Assembly (NCBI GenBank): GCA_037138475.1
Contig: JBAXII010000002.1
Span: 27,845 to 91,844 of the forward strand
Reading direction: 5' to 3'
DNA from: JAGOLU01 sp037138475
GTDB taxonomy: Bacteria > Patescibacteriota > Microgenomatia > UBA1406 > GWC2-37-13
Length of the DNA stretch: 64,000 bases
The notes under the pieces are model-generated. The model was not told the DNA's origin. It did not search any database and saw only the letters and a program-made list of their open reading frames with translations. The position numbers were made by a program, and so were the translations under genes. Position 1 is the first letter of the stretch. Each line of letters begins with the position of its first letter. Shown here piece by piece: positions 14,822 to 23,887 of this stretch.

Positions 14822-15349
14822 CTATATCTCCACAGGATAGAGCTTTTTGCGACGCTCTTCATAGATCGTTGCACCCTGCTCCATAGCACGCTTTGTAAAG
14901 AGTATGCCATCTAAATGGTCGATCTCGTGCTGAATCACTGCTGATGCAAAGCCAGTAAAGACATCTCTTTTTGGTTTTCCTTGTTCATCTTGCCAATCCA
15001 TAGTTACCTCCCAATCGCGGATCACTGGCGCCCAGATGCGGGGGACCGAGAGACAGCCTTCGAGGGGTTCGTCATCACTTGCTTTAGAGGTGCGAGGAGG
15101 ATCTTTTTTACGATGAGAAAGTTGTGGATTTATGCAAACCTCGATAGTGCTTGTCGGAGTGAGGCGCATCAGAAAGATACGTTTTAGGAGGCCTACCTGA
15201 TTGCCTGCTAAACCGACCCCTTCGGGGTCATGTGCATCGATGAGCACTTTCTTCATCCCAGCAACTTCTTCCATCAGTTTTGAGTCAAAGGCAGTGACCA
15301 CATCAGCGATTTGGTAGAGAATAGGATCTGGAACAGTGAGAAGCTTCAT
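14822..15349 (-). CDS. def: Peptide deformylase
   Basis: Removes the formyl group from the N-terminal Met of new proteins. The 175-residue protein carries the three metal/active-site motifs in order: GVGLAGNQVG (usual GxGLAAxQ) near residue 45, EGCLSVP near 95, and QHEIDHLDG near 140. It begins MKLLTVPDPILYQIADVVTA, the usual start. TATTAT lies 12 bases before the ATG on the minus strand. The second Ala of GLAAxQ is a Gly here; that is a mild change. The GT2 gene is divergent. Confidence 0.95.
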   Translation of the reverse strand: MKLLTVPDPILYQIADVVTAFDSKLMEEVAGMKKVLIDAHDPEGVGLAGNQVGLLKRIFLMRLTPTSTIEVCINPQLSHRKKDPPRTSKASDDEPLEGCLSVPRIWAPVIRDWEVTMDWQDEQGKPKRDVFTGFASAVIQHEIDHLDGILFTKRAMEQGATIYEERRKKLYPVEI

Positions 15350-15408
15350 ATCAGTTAGGGTATAATAGACACAGTCAAGAGACTTGTTTACACTTGTATT
15401 AGTATATC

Positions 15409-16227
15409 ATGAAAATTTCCCTCTGTATCGCTCTATACAACGAGTTTTCCAACCTCAAATATGCGATTGATTCGACCTATGATTGGGTAGATGAACTCGT
15501 TGTAGTTGATGGGGGATCGACCGATGGCACCCTCAATTGGCTCCAAAATAGGGGCCCCAAGATCCACATCATTTCTGTACCCAACGACCCGATCATGTTT
15601 CACCGTATGAAGCAAAAGGCTCTTGATGAGGCACACGGTGAATGGATTCTACAGCTTGATGCTGATGAGGAGGTTACACAGGCATTGCAAGATGAGATCC
15701 TTCATAAGATACATGATTCAAAGTCTCAAACTCTCGCGTATAAAATTTCCCGGAAAAATTTTTTCCTTGGCAGATTTTTGATGAAGGGAGGAGTGTATCC
15801 TGATTACACCATCAGACTATACCAAAGAGGATCAATGTATTTCCCCTGCAAAGATGTGCATGAAAATGTCGAGCCTGTAGATAACTCAGTCCGAAAGGAC
15901 TCTGCTTGGCTAGGCACCCTCGATAACCCCTTGAATCATTACTCTGACCCTACCTGGAAAAGATACTTTGCACGGTGGATACGATACTGTAAAGCAGAAG
16001 CGTCACGTCTTCGCAGATCCAGTAGTGCAGAGCAAAGTATGATTCAGTCATTTGCTTCTACTATAACAAGACTTGCGGTGCTTCCCATTTATACATTTTT
16101 AAACACCTATATACGACATGTAGGGTTTCTTGATGGCTGGCAAGGATTTGTCTTCCATGGCATGAGTGCTCTGAGGTGGTGGGGGACTCTCTACTTCACC
16201 CTTTTCACTACACAAAAGGAAACATAA
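15409..16227 (+). CDS. Glycosyltransferase family 2 protein
   Basis: Transfers a sugar from a nucleotide-sugar to an acceptor, usually for envelope polysaccharide. The 272-residue protein has a GT-A fold: MKISLCIALYNEFSNLKYAI, VVVDGGSTDGTLNWL and LQLDADEEVT with the DxD motif near residue 85. The group with KRYFARWIRYCKAEA and a hydrophobic C-terminal part resembles WaaE/KdtX-like members, which often act on lipid-linked cores. No other envelope biosynthesis genes flank it. Confidence 0.88.
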   Translation: MKISLCIALYNEFSNLKYAIDSTYDWVDELVVVDGGSTDGTLNWLQNRGPKIHIISVPNDPIMFHRMKQKALDEAHGEWILQLDADEEVTQALQDEILHKIHDSKSQTLAYKISRKNFFLGRFLMKGGVYPDYTIRLYQRGSMYFPCKDVHENVEPVDNSVRKDSAWLGTLDNPLNHYSDPTWKRYFARWIRYCKAEASRLRRSSSAEQSMIQSFASTITRLAVLPIYTFLNTYIRHVGFLDGWQGFVFHGMSALRWWGTLYFTLFTTQKET

Positions 16228-16255
16228 AAAGCCCTTGCATTCTACAAAAAAATCA

Positions 16256-16261
16256 TATAGT
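16256..16261 (+). promoter_or_regulatory. -10 box of the 141-aa unknown gene, leaderless type
   Basis: TATAGT at 16256-16261 ends eight bases before the ATG at 16270. A possible TTGCAT at 16235-16240 gives a short 15-base spacer. Confidence 0.45.
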
Positions 16262-16269
16262 ATGACTAT

Positions 16270-16695
16270 ATGTACCATATGCAGAGCCCCAAAGGAGAAT
16301 TTGCAGACAAAAAGTTTTGTACTAAAGCCCCAAAAGCATGTATTTCAATCGAAAAAATAGGCACAAAGGTATCTTTTTCAAAGAAATTTGGACTAGAAAT
16401 AACTACCTCTATGCCAGGTGTTCTACTTGATGGATTAGCCCTTCGCAGAAAGCCATCTACCTCCTGCATCATATCCAGAAATGAGGTTGGATATTTAGTT
16501 TTTACTCATGATGGGGCTCTCTATAGCTTTGACCTAAAACATAAGGATCATATAGCCACAATTACTGGATTTATTGCTATACACAACAAGGCTTTGTATG
16601 GAAGAATCTGTGATACTTTTGAACGGACTTCACAAGTATTTCGCATGAGCAAGCTGATTCCCACACTTCAAGAATCACGCACAAAGAGCATGTGA
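16270..16695 (+). CDS. Hypothetical protein (141 aa)
   Basis: A soluble 141-residue protein with no recognised domain. It reads as alternating beta strands and loops (GTKVSFSKKFGLEITTSMPG, VGYLVFTHDGALYSFDLKHK) without signal peptide. Its stop, TGA, is followed in the same frame by another 126 open codons; because the extension has no family match and partly overlaps ychF on the other strand, I treat the TGA as the true end. The start-near -10 box supports expression. Confidence 0.55.
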   Translation: MYHMQSPKGEFADKKFCTKAPKACISIEKIGTKVSFSKKFGLEITTSMPGVLLDGLALRRKPSTSCIISRNEVGYLVFTHDGALYSFDLKHKDHIATITGFIAIHNKALYGRICDTFERTSQVFRMSKLIPTLQESRTKSM

Positions 16696-16977
16696 TTGGA
16701 GATTCTCGCACTCCTGACCATAAATCCACTTCCCACACTGTCTCGAGAAGGTAGTTCGGTTGCGCAGCTCGTGAGAATACTCTCAAGACCAATAGTAGAT
16801 TTTAAAAATCACAGGGTAACGGTGTACTCGTGTACTTCGGAGCTGCGTATGATCGATTGTATATACAAGATGATCTCAGTGTTAATATACAGCAGGGGAG
16901 TATATAAATCTTATCTGGACGATCTAAATCTATGCTCTAGTAAGACTCAATATATCTGTACTAATGAGTATGAGGTC

Positions 16978-18099
16978 TTAGTTGTTGGCTATCTTGAAGT
17001 TTACGATATCCCCATCTTTCATGACATGTTCTTTGCCTACCAGAGCGACGTTGCCAAGCTCTCGGTTTTTTGACCATCCGGAGTACTTTACAAAATTGTC
17101 CATGGATACGATCTCGGCCTTTATGAAGTTTTTGATGAAATCGGTATGGATCACTCCAGCTGCTTCAACTGCTGTTGCACCATCGGGAATAGTCCATGCA
17201 CGGACCTCGATCTCTCCTGCAGTCAGATAGGAGATCAACCCAAGTGTTTTGTATGCTTGCCGGATGAGTAGATCAAGACCAGACAGGCTTAGATGGTATT
17301 CTTCCAGAAGCATTGCAGCATCCTCGGGACTAAAGGAGGCGAGGTCCGACTCGAGCTTTGCATTCAGAAATACCGACTCATTTGCGTTTACTTCGAGTTT
17401 GTATTCTCTTATGAAGTCGCCTGAATTGTTCTGGTAGGATTTTAGCTGAGCCTCTGAAAGGTTGTATACATATATGGCGCGTTTAGTAGTGAGTAGGCTA
17501 AGCATCTTTGCAATGAGCGCTTCCTCTTCGGTCATTTGAAGTGTACGCAGGGGTTTGCCGGCGTTTAGATGACTTATCAGTTTGGTAAGTGTTTCTTTCC
17601 ATAGCTCTGGAGTGAGCTTCAAAGACATACTAGGTGGGAGTACAGGCGGCTTGCGATCATTCTGTTTTTGCAGTGTTTGCAGATCAGCGAATATAAGCTC
17701 ACTTTCGACTATCGAAAGGTCTCTATGTGCATCTACTGAATCGTACACATGGATAATATCTTTATTTTCAAATAATCTGCATACATATACGATGGCTGAC
17801 GTTTCACGAATGTGACTCAAGAACTGATTTCCGAGACCCTCTCCCTCTGAGGCACCCTTTACAAGCCCTGCAATGTCATAAAACTCCACGATTGCTGGCA
17901 CTATCTTTGCCGCATTGACAATCTTTGCAAGTATTGCGAGTCTGGAGTCTGGCACCTCAACTACGCCAATATTAGGCTCAATGGTGGCAAAGGGATAGTT
18001 GGCAGCGAGCGCGAGTTGCTTTTTGAGCAGCGCATTAAAAAGCGTTGACTTGCCCACATTTGGGAGACCGACAATAGCTATGGAAAGATTTGAAGACAT
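16978..18099 (-). CDS. ychF: Ribosome-binding ATPase YchF/OLA1 family
   Basis: A P-loop protein of the Obg group that binds ATP or GTP and associates with ribosomes and stress responses. The 373-residue length is typical. Motifs: GLPNVGKST (G1, residues about 10-18), YPFATIEPNIGVV, EFYDIAGLVKGASEGEGLGN (G3 and switch) and the C-terminal TGS-like domain ending GKEHVMKDGDIVNF. The TAAAAT box nine bases before the ATG suggests a start-proximal promoter. It is convergent with the unknown 141-aa gene. Confidence 0.95.
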   Translation of the reverse strand: MSSNLSIAIVGLPNVGKSTLFNALLKKQLALAANYPFATIEPNIGVVEVPDSRLAILAKIVNAAKIVPAIVEFYDIAGLVKGASEGEGLGNQFLSHIRETSAIVYVCRLFENKDIIHVYDSVDAHRDLSIVESELIFADLQTLQKQNDRKPPVLPPSMSLKLTPELWKETLTKLISHLNAGKPLRTLQMTEEEALIAKMLSLLTTKRAIYVYNLSEAQLKSYQNNSGDFIREYKLEVNANESVFLNAKLESDLASFSPEDAAMLLEEYHLSLSGLDLLIRQAYKTLGLISYLTAGEIEVRAWTIPDGATAVEAAGVIHTDFIKNFIKAEIVSMDNFVKYSGWSKNRELGNVALVGKEHVMKDGDIVNFKIANN

Positions 18100-18175
18100 A
18101 TGAAGTGTATTTTACCTCAATTTGGTCTGAGAATGAGCGCATGTGAGTATGTCTCTTGCACATCAAAAAAATGCA

Positions 18176-18204
18176 TTGACTGCACGGGCAGAGTAGAGTA
18201 GACT
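18176..18204 (+). promoter_or_regulatory. Promoter of the YtxH-like gene
   Basis: TTGACT at 18176-18181, 17 bases, TAGACT at 18199-18204. Unlike others here it leaves a leader of about 30 bases before the ATG at 18240. Confidence 0.5.
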
Positions 18205-18239
18205 GCTCATAGTAGCCTTTAGTAGTTTTATTTATTCTT

Positions 18240-18725
18240 ATGTCAAATCAGGATAATTCATCAAAGTTTTCGATTGGTTTGGCTCTTGGCATCATTGGCG
18301 GCGCACTTGCTGCATTTTTCCTCACTCCAACCACTGGAGAAGAAAATCGCAAAAAGGCTGAGGGAGCATTTCAAAAGATCAAGAAAATGACAGAAGAAGG
18401 AACACTTGACGACAAAGCTCGAGAGATATTTGGCGAAGCCACTGTTGAAGGGAGCAGGCTGATTGCGGAATCCAAAAAAGAACTTGTCGTACGAATAGAT
18501 GCACTCAAGGGGCAACTCGAGACATTTGATAAAGAAAAATTTACTAAACTCGTGAATCAGACTGTAGCTGAAGTGAATTCAAAGGTACAAGCAGGCACAC
18601 ATTACGTTGAGAAGCTCACCTCTAGTCTTCTTGCAAAATGGGAAACAGAGGAAAAAAAGACCGACAAAGCAAAAAAAGTCCTGAAGCCAAAAATCAAAGT
18701 CGAAAAGATGCAGGATGCGGCCTGA
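18240..18725 (+). CDS. YtxH-domain-like membrane-anchored protein
   Basis: A 161-residue protein with an N-terminal glycine-rich membrane helix (FSIGLALGIIGGALAAFFLTP, split: residues about 10-30) followed by TTGEENRKKAEG, which matches the YtxH pattern of a small helix followed by P-x-x-G-x-x-x-R. The rest is a long charged helix likely to form a coiled coil, ending in a Lys-rich tail. YtxH proteins are general-stress or envelope proteins of unclear role. A second small membrane gene follows 34 bases later. Confidence 0.75.
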   Translation: MSNQDNSSKFSIGLALGIIGGALAAFFLTPTTGEENRKKAEGAFQKIKKMTEEGTLDDKAREIFGEATVEGSRLIAESKKELVVRIDALKGQLETFDKEKFTKLVNQTVAEVNSKVQAGTHYVEKLTSSLLAKWETEEKKTDKAKKVLKPKIKVEKMQDAA

Positions 18726-18759
18726 ATTAAGGACTTTTAGTACTTTTTCCTTCAAAATT

Positions 18760-19014
18760 ATGGATTTGCAAACAGCGTTTTACATTCTGGGAATTAGCTT
18801 TTTCGTTTCCTGCTTTATTGTGCTGATAGCCATGGTAGTGATGATTTTCACGCTCTATCGTAGATTCAAATCTATGCGAGAGAGTATCCCCTCTGGGTTT
18901 ATCTCTTACCTTCAAGGCCACAATTCGGCCAGTATAAAGGCACTCGGCATTTCACTCGTGGGGATTTGTCTGAGTTACCTCAAAAGCCGCTTTCAAAAAC
19001 GAGAAAATGCGTAG
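18760..19014 (+). CDS. Small membrane protein (84 aa)
   Basis: An 84-residue protein starting MDLQTAFYILGISFFVSCFI with one strong membrane helix at the N-terminus (to about residue 35) and a weaker one at about 60-75. The start at 18760 is preferred over an upstream in-frame ATG at 18715 that lies inside the YtxH-like gene. No family recognised. It probably shares a transcript with the YtxH-like gene. Confidence 0.65.
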   Translation: MDLQTAFYILGISFFVSCFIVLIAMVVMIFTLYRRFKSMRESIPSGFISYLQGHNSASIKALGISLVGICLSYLKSRFQKRENA

Positions 19015-19050
19015 TGGTATTTATTCTGCACTTTGTTTGGCGTCACCACT

Positions 19051-21243
19051 CTATTTTTCCTCAGTCAACGACCTTCCGTAGCGTTCTTTCGAGAGTTTGA
19101 TGATCTTTTCTGCGTTATCATTCTTCAGGTCTGGCAGCGCCAGTGTTTTGGCAGGGAAAGGGGTGGAGGTCATATTATCAATACACAGCTTTAGGATGAT
19201 CTGGAATTTGCCAAGATTTACGAGGTCTGCAGGGGTGTACATGCTCGCATACTCCTTTGAGAATATCTCTGCGTCTCGGCTCCCCATGACAAAGCTGATG
19301 AGTGTCCCGACGTTCCCAAATACTGCCTGTTGGATCGATTCATCAAGCTGTTCAATGTACTGATTGGTGAGAGTTAGAGCAAGTCTGTATTTACGTGCTT
19401 CAGAAAGGATCTTGATAAACGAAGTAGTGGCAAAGTTTTGGAACTCATCTACATACAGAAAGAAGTCTTTTCGGTCTTCTTCCTTGATAAACGCTCGATT
19501 CATAGCAGCGAGTTGGATCTGAGTGATGATCATGGCTCCCAGAAGTGCCGCATTATCCTCTCCAAGCTTGCCCTGAGAAAGATTTAGGATCAATATCTTT
19601 CCTTCATCCATGATCGACTGGAGATCAATCGAGGACTTCGTGACACCAATGATGTTACGAATCATACGCGACTGGACAAACTGACCTATTTTATTCTGAA
19701 TAGGGGATATAGCCTCTGTACGAAGCTTGTCTGTGTACATGTCAAATTCTTTTCTCCAAAAATCCAACAGAACTTCATCTTTGACGAGGAGCAGTTGCTT
19801 GTCTCTCCATTTTTTATCTCCGAGCAGCTTCATCGCATCAGGGAGAGTCGCTGAGGGAAGCTCAAGGAGTGTGAGTATCGTATTTCTCAAAATATACTCG
19901 AGTCTGGGGCCCCAGCTATCCGCATAGAGTTTGCCAAATATTGCCACAATGCCTGATGACACCAGATCACGGTGCTGGTGATTTTTGATCTCAAGCACAT
20001 TGAGCGCAAAAGGCCTTTCTGCATCAAATGGCTCGAGGTAGATCACGTCATTTATACGCCTCTTAGGAATATATTTGAGTATCGTCTCAGCGAGGTCGCC
20101 ATGAGGATCTATCACGCCGATTCCTCGTCCGCGACGGATATCATCTATGGCCATATTTGCAATCAGGGTAGATTTGCCTGCACCAGTTTTACCGATGGTG
20201 TAAATATGGCGTCGCCTGTCTACTTCTTTGATACCAAATATAGTTTCCTGATTTTTGAACTCAGTCGAGGCAAAAAAATTGACCTTTTTCTTTTCTTCTG
20301 GATCCATACCAATGACCACAGGAAGAGAGGGTGGAGCTTCTCCAGGTAGCTTTTTACCCCAACTCAGGTTCTTTATTCCTGCCACTTTGATACCTGATGG
20401 ATGCCATATAGTCGCGAGCTCCGCAGCGTTTAAAATCTGTGACTGACGCTCGAATATGCTTGTTTTACGGAGGCGGAACTTGGAGTGAAAATATTTTTTA
20501 GTGAGCAAGACATTTCTGAGCTTGAGCTGGTTACCTTCGCCGCTGCCCAGTGAACCAAATGTTCCCGTGATGCCACTCAGAACTGAGCTTACAAACTCCT
20601 TACCCAGCGCTGCATTGTCGGTGCCACCGATCAATCTAATCACCGTTTTCCCTCCTGGGAATTGAGATTTTTGACTGATGAGTGCCTGGCTGGCAGTTTG
20701 CTTTTCGGTATATTTCTCACTCGTCTTATCGTATACCGTAGTTTTACCTGAGGACAAGGCATATTTTTGCCAGGGGAAGTGACTGGGAGTGACCAGTATC
20801 TGGATGCCCATACGTACGTCTGAGGGCTGTTTTGAGAGGAATCCGAGCAAGCTCGTGAGTGTATCCACCTCTCCAAACTCCTTGAATGTTTTGAGGGGGA
20901 GATAGTAGGGCTTTGACAGTATGAGCTCCGAATGCACGAGGTGTTTACTTTTTGAAATGATTTCAAAGGGATCGGTAGTTTGGACTGTGGAAGATTTGGG
21001 ATATGAGGATTGAAGTAGACTTTTGACGAGTGTCTCTTTCTTTTTTGGAACTACAACGTAGAAGTAGACGGTTTGCCCAAAGAGATATATCTCAAAACTG
21101 TATGGCTGTGGGCTGCCAAAAAGGACCCGTTTGATCAAGCCAATATGTGAGGGGAGAAGGGAAGAAAATATAGCCTGGGCAGCTTCGGGAGTTGTCTCAT
21201 CATCTTTTGGCGTCCGAATCTGGAGATATATGTGTTCTGCCAT
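19051..21243 (-). CDS. VirD4/TraD-like (type IV secretion coupling) P-loop ATPase
   Basis: A 730-residue FtsK/HerA-type ATPase. The first ~330 residues form a domain of unknown role with no membrane helix; the motor domain has Walker A GKTGAGKST near residue 354, IGVIDPHGDLAETILKY, Walker B FFLYVDEFQNF near residue 596 and a late Gln/Arg sensor region (RKYRLALTLTNQYIEQLDE). These are hallmarks of the TraD/VirD4 group that feeds DNA or protein into a transport channel. No other secretion or conjugation gene is nearby, and the usual N-terminal membrane anchor is absent, so it may load DNA for uptake or pili instead. The MAEHIY start is chosen over an ATG four codons upstream. Confidence 0.82.
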   Translation of the reverse strand: MAEHIYLQIRTPKDDETTPEAAQAIFSSLLPSHIGLIKRVLFGSPQPYSFEIYLFGQTVYFYVVVPKKKETLVKSLLQSSYPKSSTVQTTDPFEIISKSKHLVHSELILSKPYYLPLKTFKEFGEVDTLTSLLGFLSKQPSDVRMGIQILVTPSHFPWQKYALSSGKTTVYDKTSEKYTEKQTASQALISQKSQFPGGKTVIRLIGGTDNAALGKEFVSSVLSGITGTFGSLGSGEGNQLKLRNVLLTKKYFHSKFRLRKTSIFERQSQILNAAELATIWHPSGIKVAGIKNLSWGKKLPGEAPPSLPVVIGMDPEEKKKVNFFASTEFKNQETIFGIKEVDRRRHIYTIGKTGAGKSTLIANMAIDDIRRGRGIGVIDPHGDLAETILKYIPKRRINDVIYLEPFDAERPFALNVLEIKNHQHRDLVSSGIVAIFGKLYADSWGPRLEYILRNTILTLLELPSATLPDAMKLLGDKKWRDKQLLLVKDEVLLDFWRKEFDMYTDKLRTEAISPIQNKIGQFVQSRMIRNIIGVTKSSIDLQSIMDEGKILILNLSQGKLGEDNAALLGAMIITQIQLAAMNRAFIKEEDRKDFFLYVDEFQNFATTSFIKILSEARKYRLALTLTNQYIEQLDESIQQAVFGNVGTLISFVMGSRDAEIFSKEYASMYTPADLVNLGKFQIILKLCIDNMTSTPFPAKTLALPDLKNDNAEKIIKLSKERYGRSLTEEK

Positions 21244-21282
21244 GGCTATCATCATACCTGATACTGAGTCTACAATTCAATC

Positions 21283-21311
21283 AAAAAGCCGTCCCGATAT
21301 GTCGGGACGGC
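21283..21311 (-). terminator. Rho-independent terminator of the DUF11 surface protein gene
   Basis: A perfect stem GCCGTCCCGA/TCGGGACGGC at 21288-21311, followed on the minus strand by TTTTT (21283-21287). It lies 22 bases beyond the stop at 21333 and separates this gene from the VirD4-like gene. Confidence 0.9.
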
Positions 21312-21332
21312 TGAAGTAACATTTTGTTTTGC

Positions 21333-22025
21333 TTAGGCAAGCTTCTTTTTCAAGAAGTATCCAACAGAGCCGACAAGTGCATTGAGCCCGAGGAGTGCCA
21401 CACCCATCTCAGGACCAGCTTTTGGCGCAGTTTTCACTGCCTGTAGCTGTTCTTGGTAGATAGGATTCACTCCACCTTTTGTTATGATGAGTTTTTCAAT
21501 ACCAATCTGAGCTGCGTCCTCATCTCTATTACAAGATGAACCCTGTGCTGAGATGAGGTTTGATACAAAAACCATAGACTTGTCTGCAGGCAATTGATCA
21601 GCATTTGCGGTCTTATATGTCACATAGAAATATTTTTCCTCTCCCGCTTGTAGATCACCTGCATCTATAGTAAGCACTCGACCATCTTGACTGAGTGAAC
21701 CAGGTCCGGCAAAGTAATATACGTATTGAGGTATAGTATTGGTGACTTTGACAGCTGGAACCACTACATTGCTCACATTTTTGATCTTCATTCGAGCAAC
21801 AAATGTCGAATTTGCTTGGTACTTTGTATCAGAAGGAGAGATATTATCGATGTACTCTATCGTCTTAGTCACTGCGGGATTTGATACCATTTGATCTACA
21901 TTGAGACAATATGATGGGGTATTGGGAGTGTTGCCATATGATTGGGCAAACACATTCAGAGGGCTCAGCGTAATGATGCCGAGCAGTGAAAGGGTTGTGA
22001 GAGCTACTTTGTTGAGTTTGATCAT
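21333..22025 (-). CDS. Secreted DUF11-like surface protein with C-terminal anchor
   Basis: A 230-residue protein with a signal peptide (ALTTLSLLGIITLSPLNVFA), a DUF11-type beta domain (about 65-150: VARMKIKNVSNVVVPAVKVT, NTIPQYVYYFAGPGS) and a C-terminal TAPKAGPEMG followed by a helix and KKKLA. The tail resembles the LPKTGPE-type sorting signals seen on candidate phyla surface proteins, with Ala for Leu and Thr. DUF11 repeats occur in surface and adhesin proteins. Its promoter is the closest to consensus in the window and it has its own terminator, so it is probably a well-expressed single gene. Confidence 0.8.
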   Translation of the reverse strand: MIKLNKVALTTLSLLGIITLSPLNVFAQSYGNTPNTPSYCLNVDQMVSNPAVTKTIEYIDNISPSDTKYQANSTFVARMKIKNVSNVVVPAVKVTNTIPQYVYYFAGPGSLSQDGRVLTIDAGDLQAGEEKYFYVTYKTANADQLPADKSMVFVSNLISAQGSSCNRDEDAAQIGIEKLIITKGGVNPIYQEQLQAVKTAPKAGPEMGVALLGLNALVGSVGYFLKKKLA

Positions 22026-22036
22026 AAGTGAAAGTT

Positions 22037-22065
22037 ATTATACTACAGGACTTATCACTTGTCAA
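22037..22065 (-). promoter_or_regulatory. Near-perfect sigma70-type promoter of the DUF11 surface protein gene
   Basis: On the minus strand: TTGACA (22060-22065), 17-base spacer, TATAAT (22037-22042), then 11 bases to the ATG at 22025. Both boxes are exact consensus. Confidence 0.85.
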
Positions 22066-22149
22066 CTATAGGATAATATCTTCGTGAATGCTTATTGCTT
22101 AAGACATAATGCATCATAATGACGAGTACATCTTGTCTGGAAGGTGAGC

Positions 22150-22701
22150 TTATTGTGACCGTGAGGAGACGAGATGATATGACACGATTCCTGCTGACAC
22201 GATCACATTGAGTGACATGTTTATGCCCCACATGGGTATTTCGAGTACATGGTCACAAAGCGAGAGGGTTGGCTGGGTTACTCCAGTCGTCTCATTGCCT
22301 ACAACCACCGCGATGGGAAATGTAGGCGTGAATGAGTGATAAGGGATGGATGTAGCAGATTGTTCGATAGCCACCACAGTCAACGGATCAGTTGAGCTAA
22401 TTTTTGAGCGTATATCATCTAGTGCATTTGATACTGTTGGAAAGTACTTCCACGGCACGACTTTATACGTGCCGCAACTTGCTTTGTGAATACGGTTGTT
22501 TGGTGGTGGTGTAGTTTCACCACAAAGGTACATCGAAGTGACTCCGAGTCCATCTGCAAGACGAAAAAGCCCTCCGATGTTATACGTATCATAAATATTT
22601 TCTAATATCAGATACACAGGATTGCGCTTCAACCCATCCCGCACTACAACCATGCTTTGTGCGTCGACTTTGCGCAGCTGTTTTGAGTTGAGTTTTGTCA
22701 T
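22150..22701 (-). CDS. SpoU/TrmH family RNA 2'-O-methyltransferase
   Basis: Methylates the 2'-OH of a ribose in tRNA or rRNA using S-adenosylmethionine. The 183-residue protein has the SPOUT knot motifs: ILENIYDTYNIGGLFRLADG (motif 1, usual N-x-G-x-x-x-R), VVVGNETTGV (motif 2) and IPMWGINMSLNVIVSAGIVS (motif 3). It lacks the N-terminal RNA-binding extension of RlmB, so it resembles TrmH or TrmL. The exact target is not clear. Its ATGA overlaps the upstream gene. Confidence 0.88.
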   Translation of the reverse strand: MTKLNSKQLRKVDAQSMVVVRDGLKRNPVYLILENIYDTYNIGGLFRLADGLGVTSMYLCGETTPPPNNRIHKASCGTYKVVPWKYFPTVSNALDDIRSKISSTDPLTVVAIEQSATSIPYHSFTPTFPIAVVVGNETTGVTQPTLSLCDHVLEIPMWGINMSLNVIVSAGIVSYHLVSSRSQ

Positions 22702-23144
22702 GGGGATGGAGTAGAGGAGATGTTTGAGGGTGCTTGATATTGGAGTTGCCTCTCCCGAGGAAGTGTCAAGATGAGATTTTTGATCATCCGCTCAATCGTA
22801 TTTTCATATATAAAATTGGTGACACCCTGCGCAGCGTTTGATGCTATTTTCTCTGCCTCTTGTGACAGTCTTGATGCTGTGGATGCAGCCAGGTTATTTC
22901 CGGTATCCAGGAGGAGCTGCTTATTGGTAGCTTTGGCTGCAGCATTTTTGAGTGATTGAGGCAGCATGCCTTCAACAGTCTCAACCTGCTCTCCCAATAC
23001 TTTATTTGCGCTCGTTTCCTTTCGTTTGTGGTCTGTAAACAAACCCACCGCAACAGCTGCGGTGCATAACAGCAGAAAGGAGACGACTTTTAACGATCGA
23101 AGTGGAGAAACTTGCTCTGGAGGTAGCTCATGGATGTCAGACAT
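22698..23144 (-). CDS. Single-pass membrane protein (148 aa), unknown
   Basis: Starts MSDIHELPPEQVSPLRSLKV; one membrane helix at about residues 17-35 (VVSFLLLCTAAVAVGLF), then a long helical, Ala-rich exported region (KNAAAKATNKQLLLDTGNNL) and a Pro/Ser end. No family recognised. A 15-residue-longer frame from 23189 is less likely since it lacks a good start signal. Its stop overlaps the methyltransferase start by four bases (ATGA), so they are co-translated. Confidence 0.7.
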   Translation of the reverse strand: MSDIHELPPEQVSPLRSLKVVSFLLLCTAAVAVGLFTDHKRKETSANKVLGEQVETVEGMLPQSLKNAAAKATNKQLLLDTGNNLAASTASRLSQEAEKIASNAAQGVTNFIYENTIERMIKNLILTLPRERQLQYQAPSNISSTPSP

Positions 23145-23194
23145 ATCTATACGTACGTGTGGTAACCAATACAAACAACTAGTAGACACCTATT

Positions 23195-23851
23195 TTAGAG
23201 GCTCTGATCAAGCTTTACAACCTTGGTGTTTTGGATAGCTGAGATATCTTCACTCTTGATGCTCAACTTTGGTATCGAAACTACATCTGGATACCCCATA
23301 AGCTTCATAAATTCACTGTCGCTATGCAGCTCTCCATAGACCTTTTGATCTAATTTGGGGTCAGCAAAATGCATAGGTATCACTATCGAAGGCTCAATCT
23401 GCTTGGTGACCTGTGCTGCGAGGGCAGGGTCGATCGTATACACCCCACCAACTGGGATAAGGAGCACATCGACGGTGCCGATTTGTGCGATTTGTGCGTC
23501 AGTCAGTTTGTGACCGAGGTCGCCAAGGTGAAGGAGCTGAATACCATCACCTACGATCTTGAAAGCTACATTGGGGCCACGTTCTGAACCATTGGTAGCA
23601 TCATGAAAGGTGCTGATCCCAATCACTGCGGTGCCTTTGATCTCGTACTCACCTGGCCAATCAAGCACAACAGGATCCAGCTCGATTGCTTTGCTATTTG
23701 CATGATCTGCATGACTGTGAGATAGAGTAACGATATCTGCTCCTAGTTTTGGAAGCTTGATACCGATGCTATTGGCAAAAGGATCCGTCACAATGGTGGC
23801 AGATTTGGTTTTTATTTGAAATGTTGAATGGGCTATGTATTTGATATCCAT
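23195..23851 (-). CDS. Metallo-beta-lactamase-fold hydrolase (UPF0173/UlaG-like)
   Basis: A 218-residue metal-dependent hydrolase beginning MDIKYIAHSTFQIKTKSATI. It has the metal motif SHSHADHAN (HxHxDH) near residue 50, FHDATNGSERGPN with the next metal His, and IPMHFADP near the end. This pattern is the one of the UlaG/UPF0173 branch. The substrate is not known. The start at 23851 is chosen because the longer frame would run into tRNA-Thr. The downstream gene is unrelated. Confidence 0.9.
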   Translation of the reverse strand: MDIKYIAHSTFQIKTKSATIVTDPFANSIGIKLPKLGADIVTLSHSHADHANSKAIELDPVVLDWPGEYEIKGTAVIGISTFHDATNGSERGPNVAFKIVGDGIQLLHLGDLGHKLTDAQIAQIGTVDVLLIPVGGVYTIDPALAAQVTKQIEPSIVIPMHFADPKLDQKVYGELHSDSEFMKLMGYPDVVSIPKLSIKSEDISAIQNTKVVKLDQSL

Positions 23852-23887
23852 ATGGGTATGAGAAAAATTAACTACTAACTGCGCATG

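Noticed and set aside
16696..17073. In-frame continuation of the 141-aa gene past its TGA, which could suggest TGA recoding
   Set aside because: Many conserved genes here end in TGA (for example at 8779-8781 and 22698-area overlaps), the extension has no family match and overlaps ychF, so the standard code is kept.
19051..21243. Integrated conjugative element around the VirD4-like gene
   Set aside because: No relaxase, integrase, channel genes or attachment repeats on either side.
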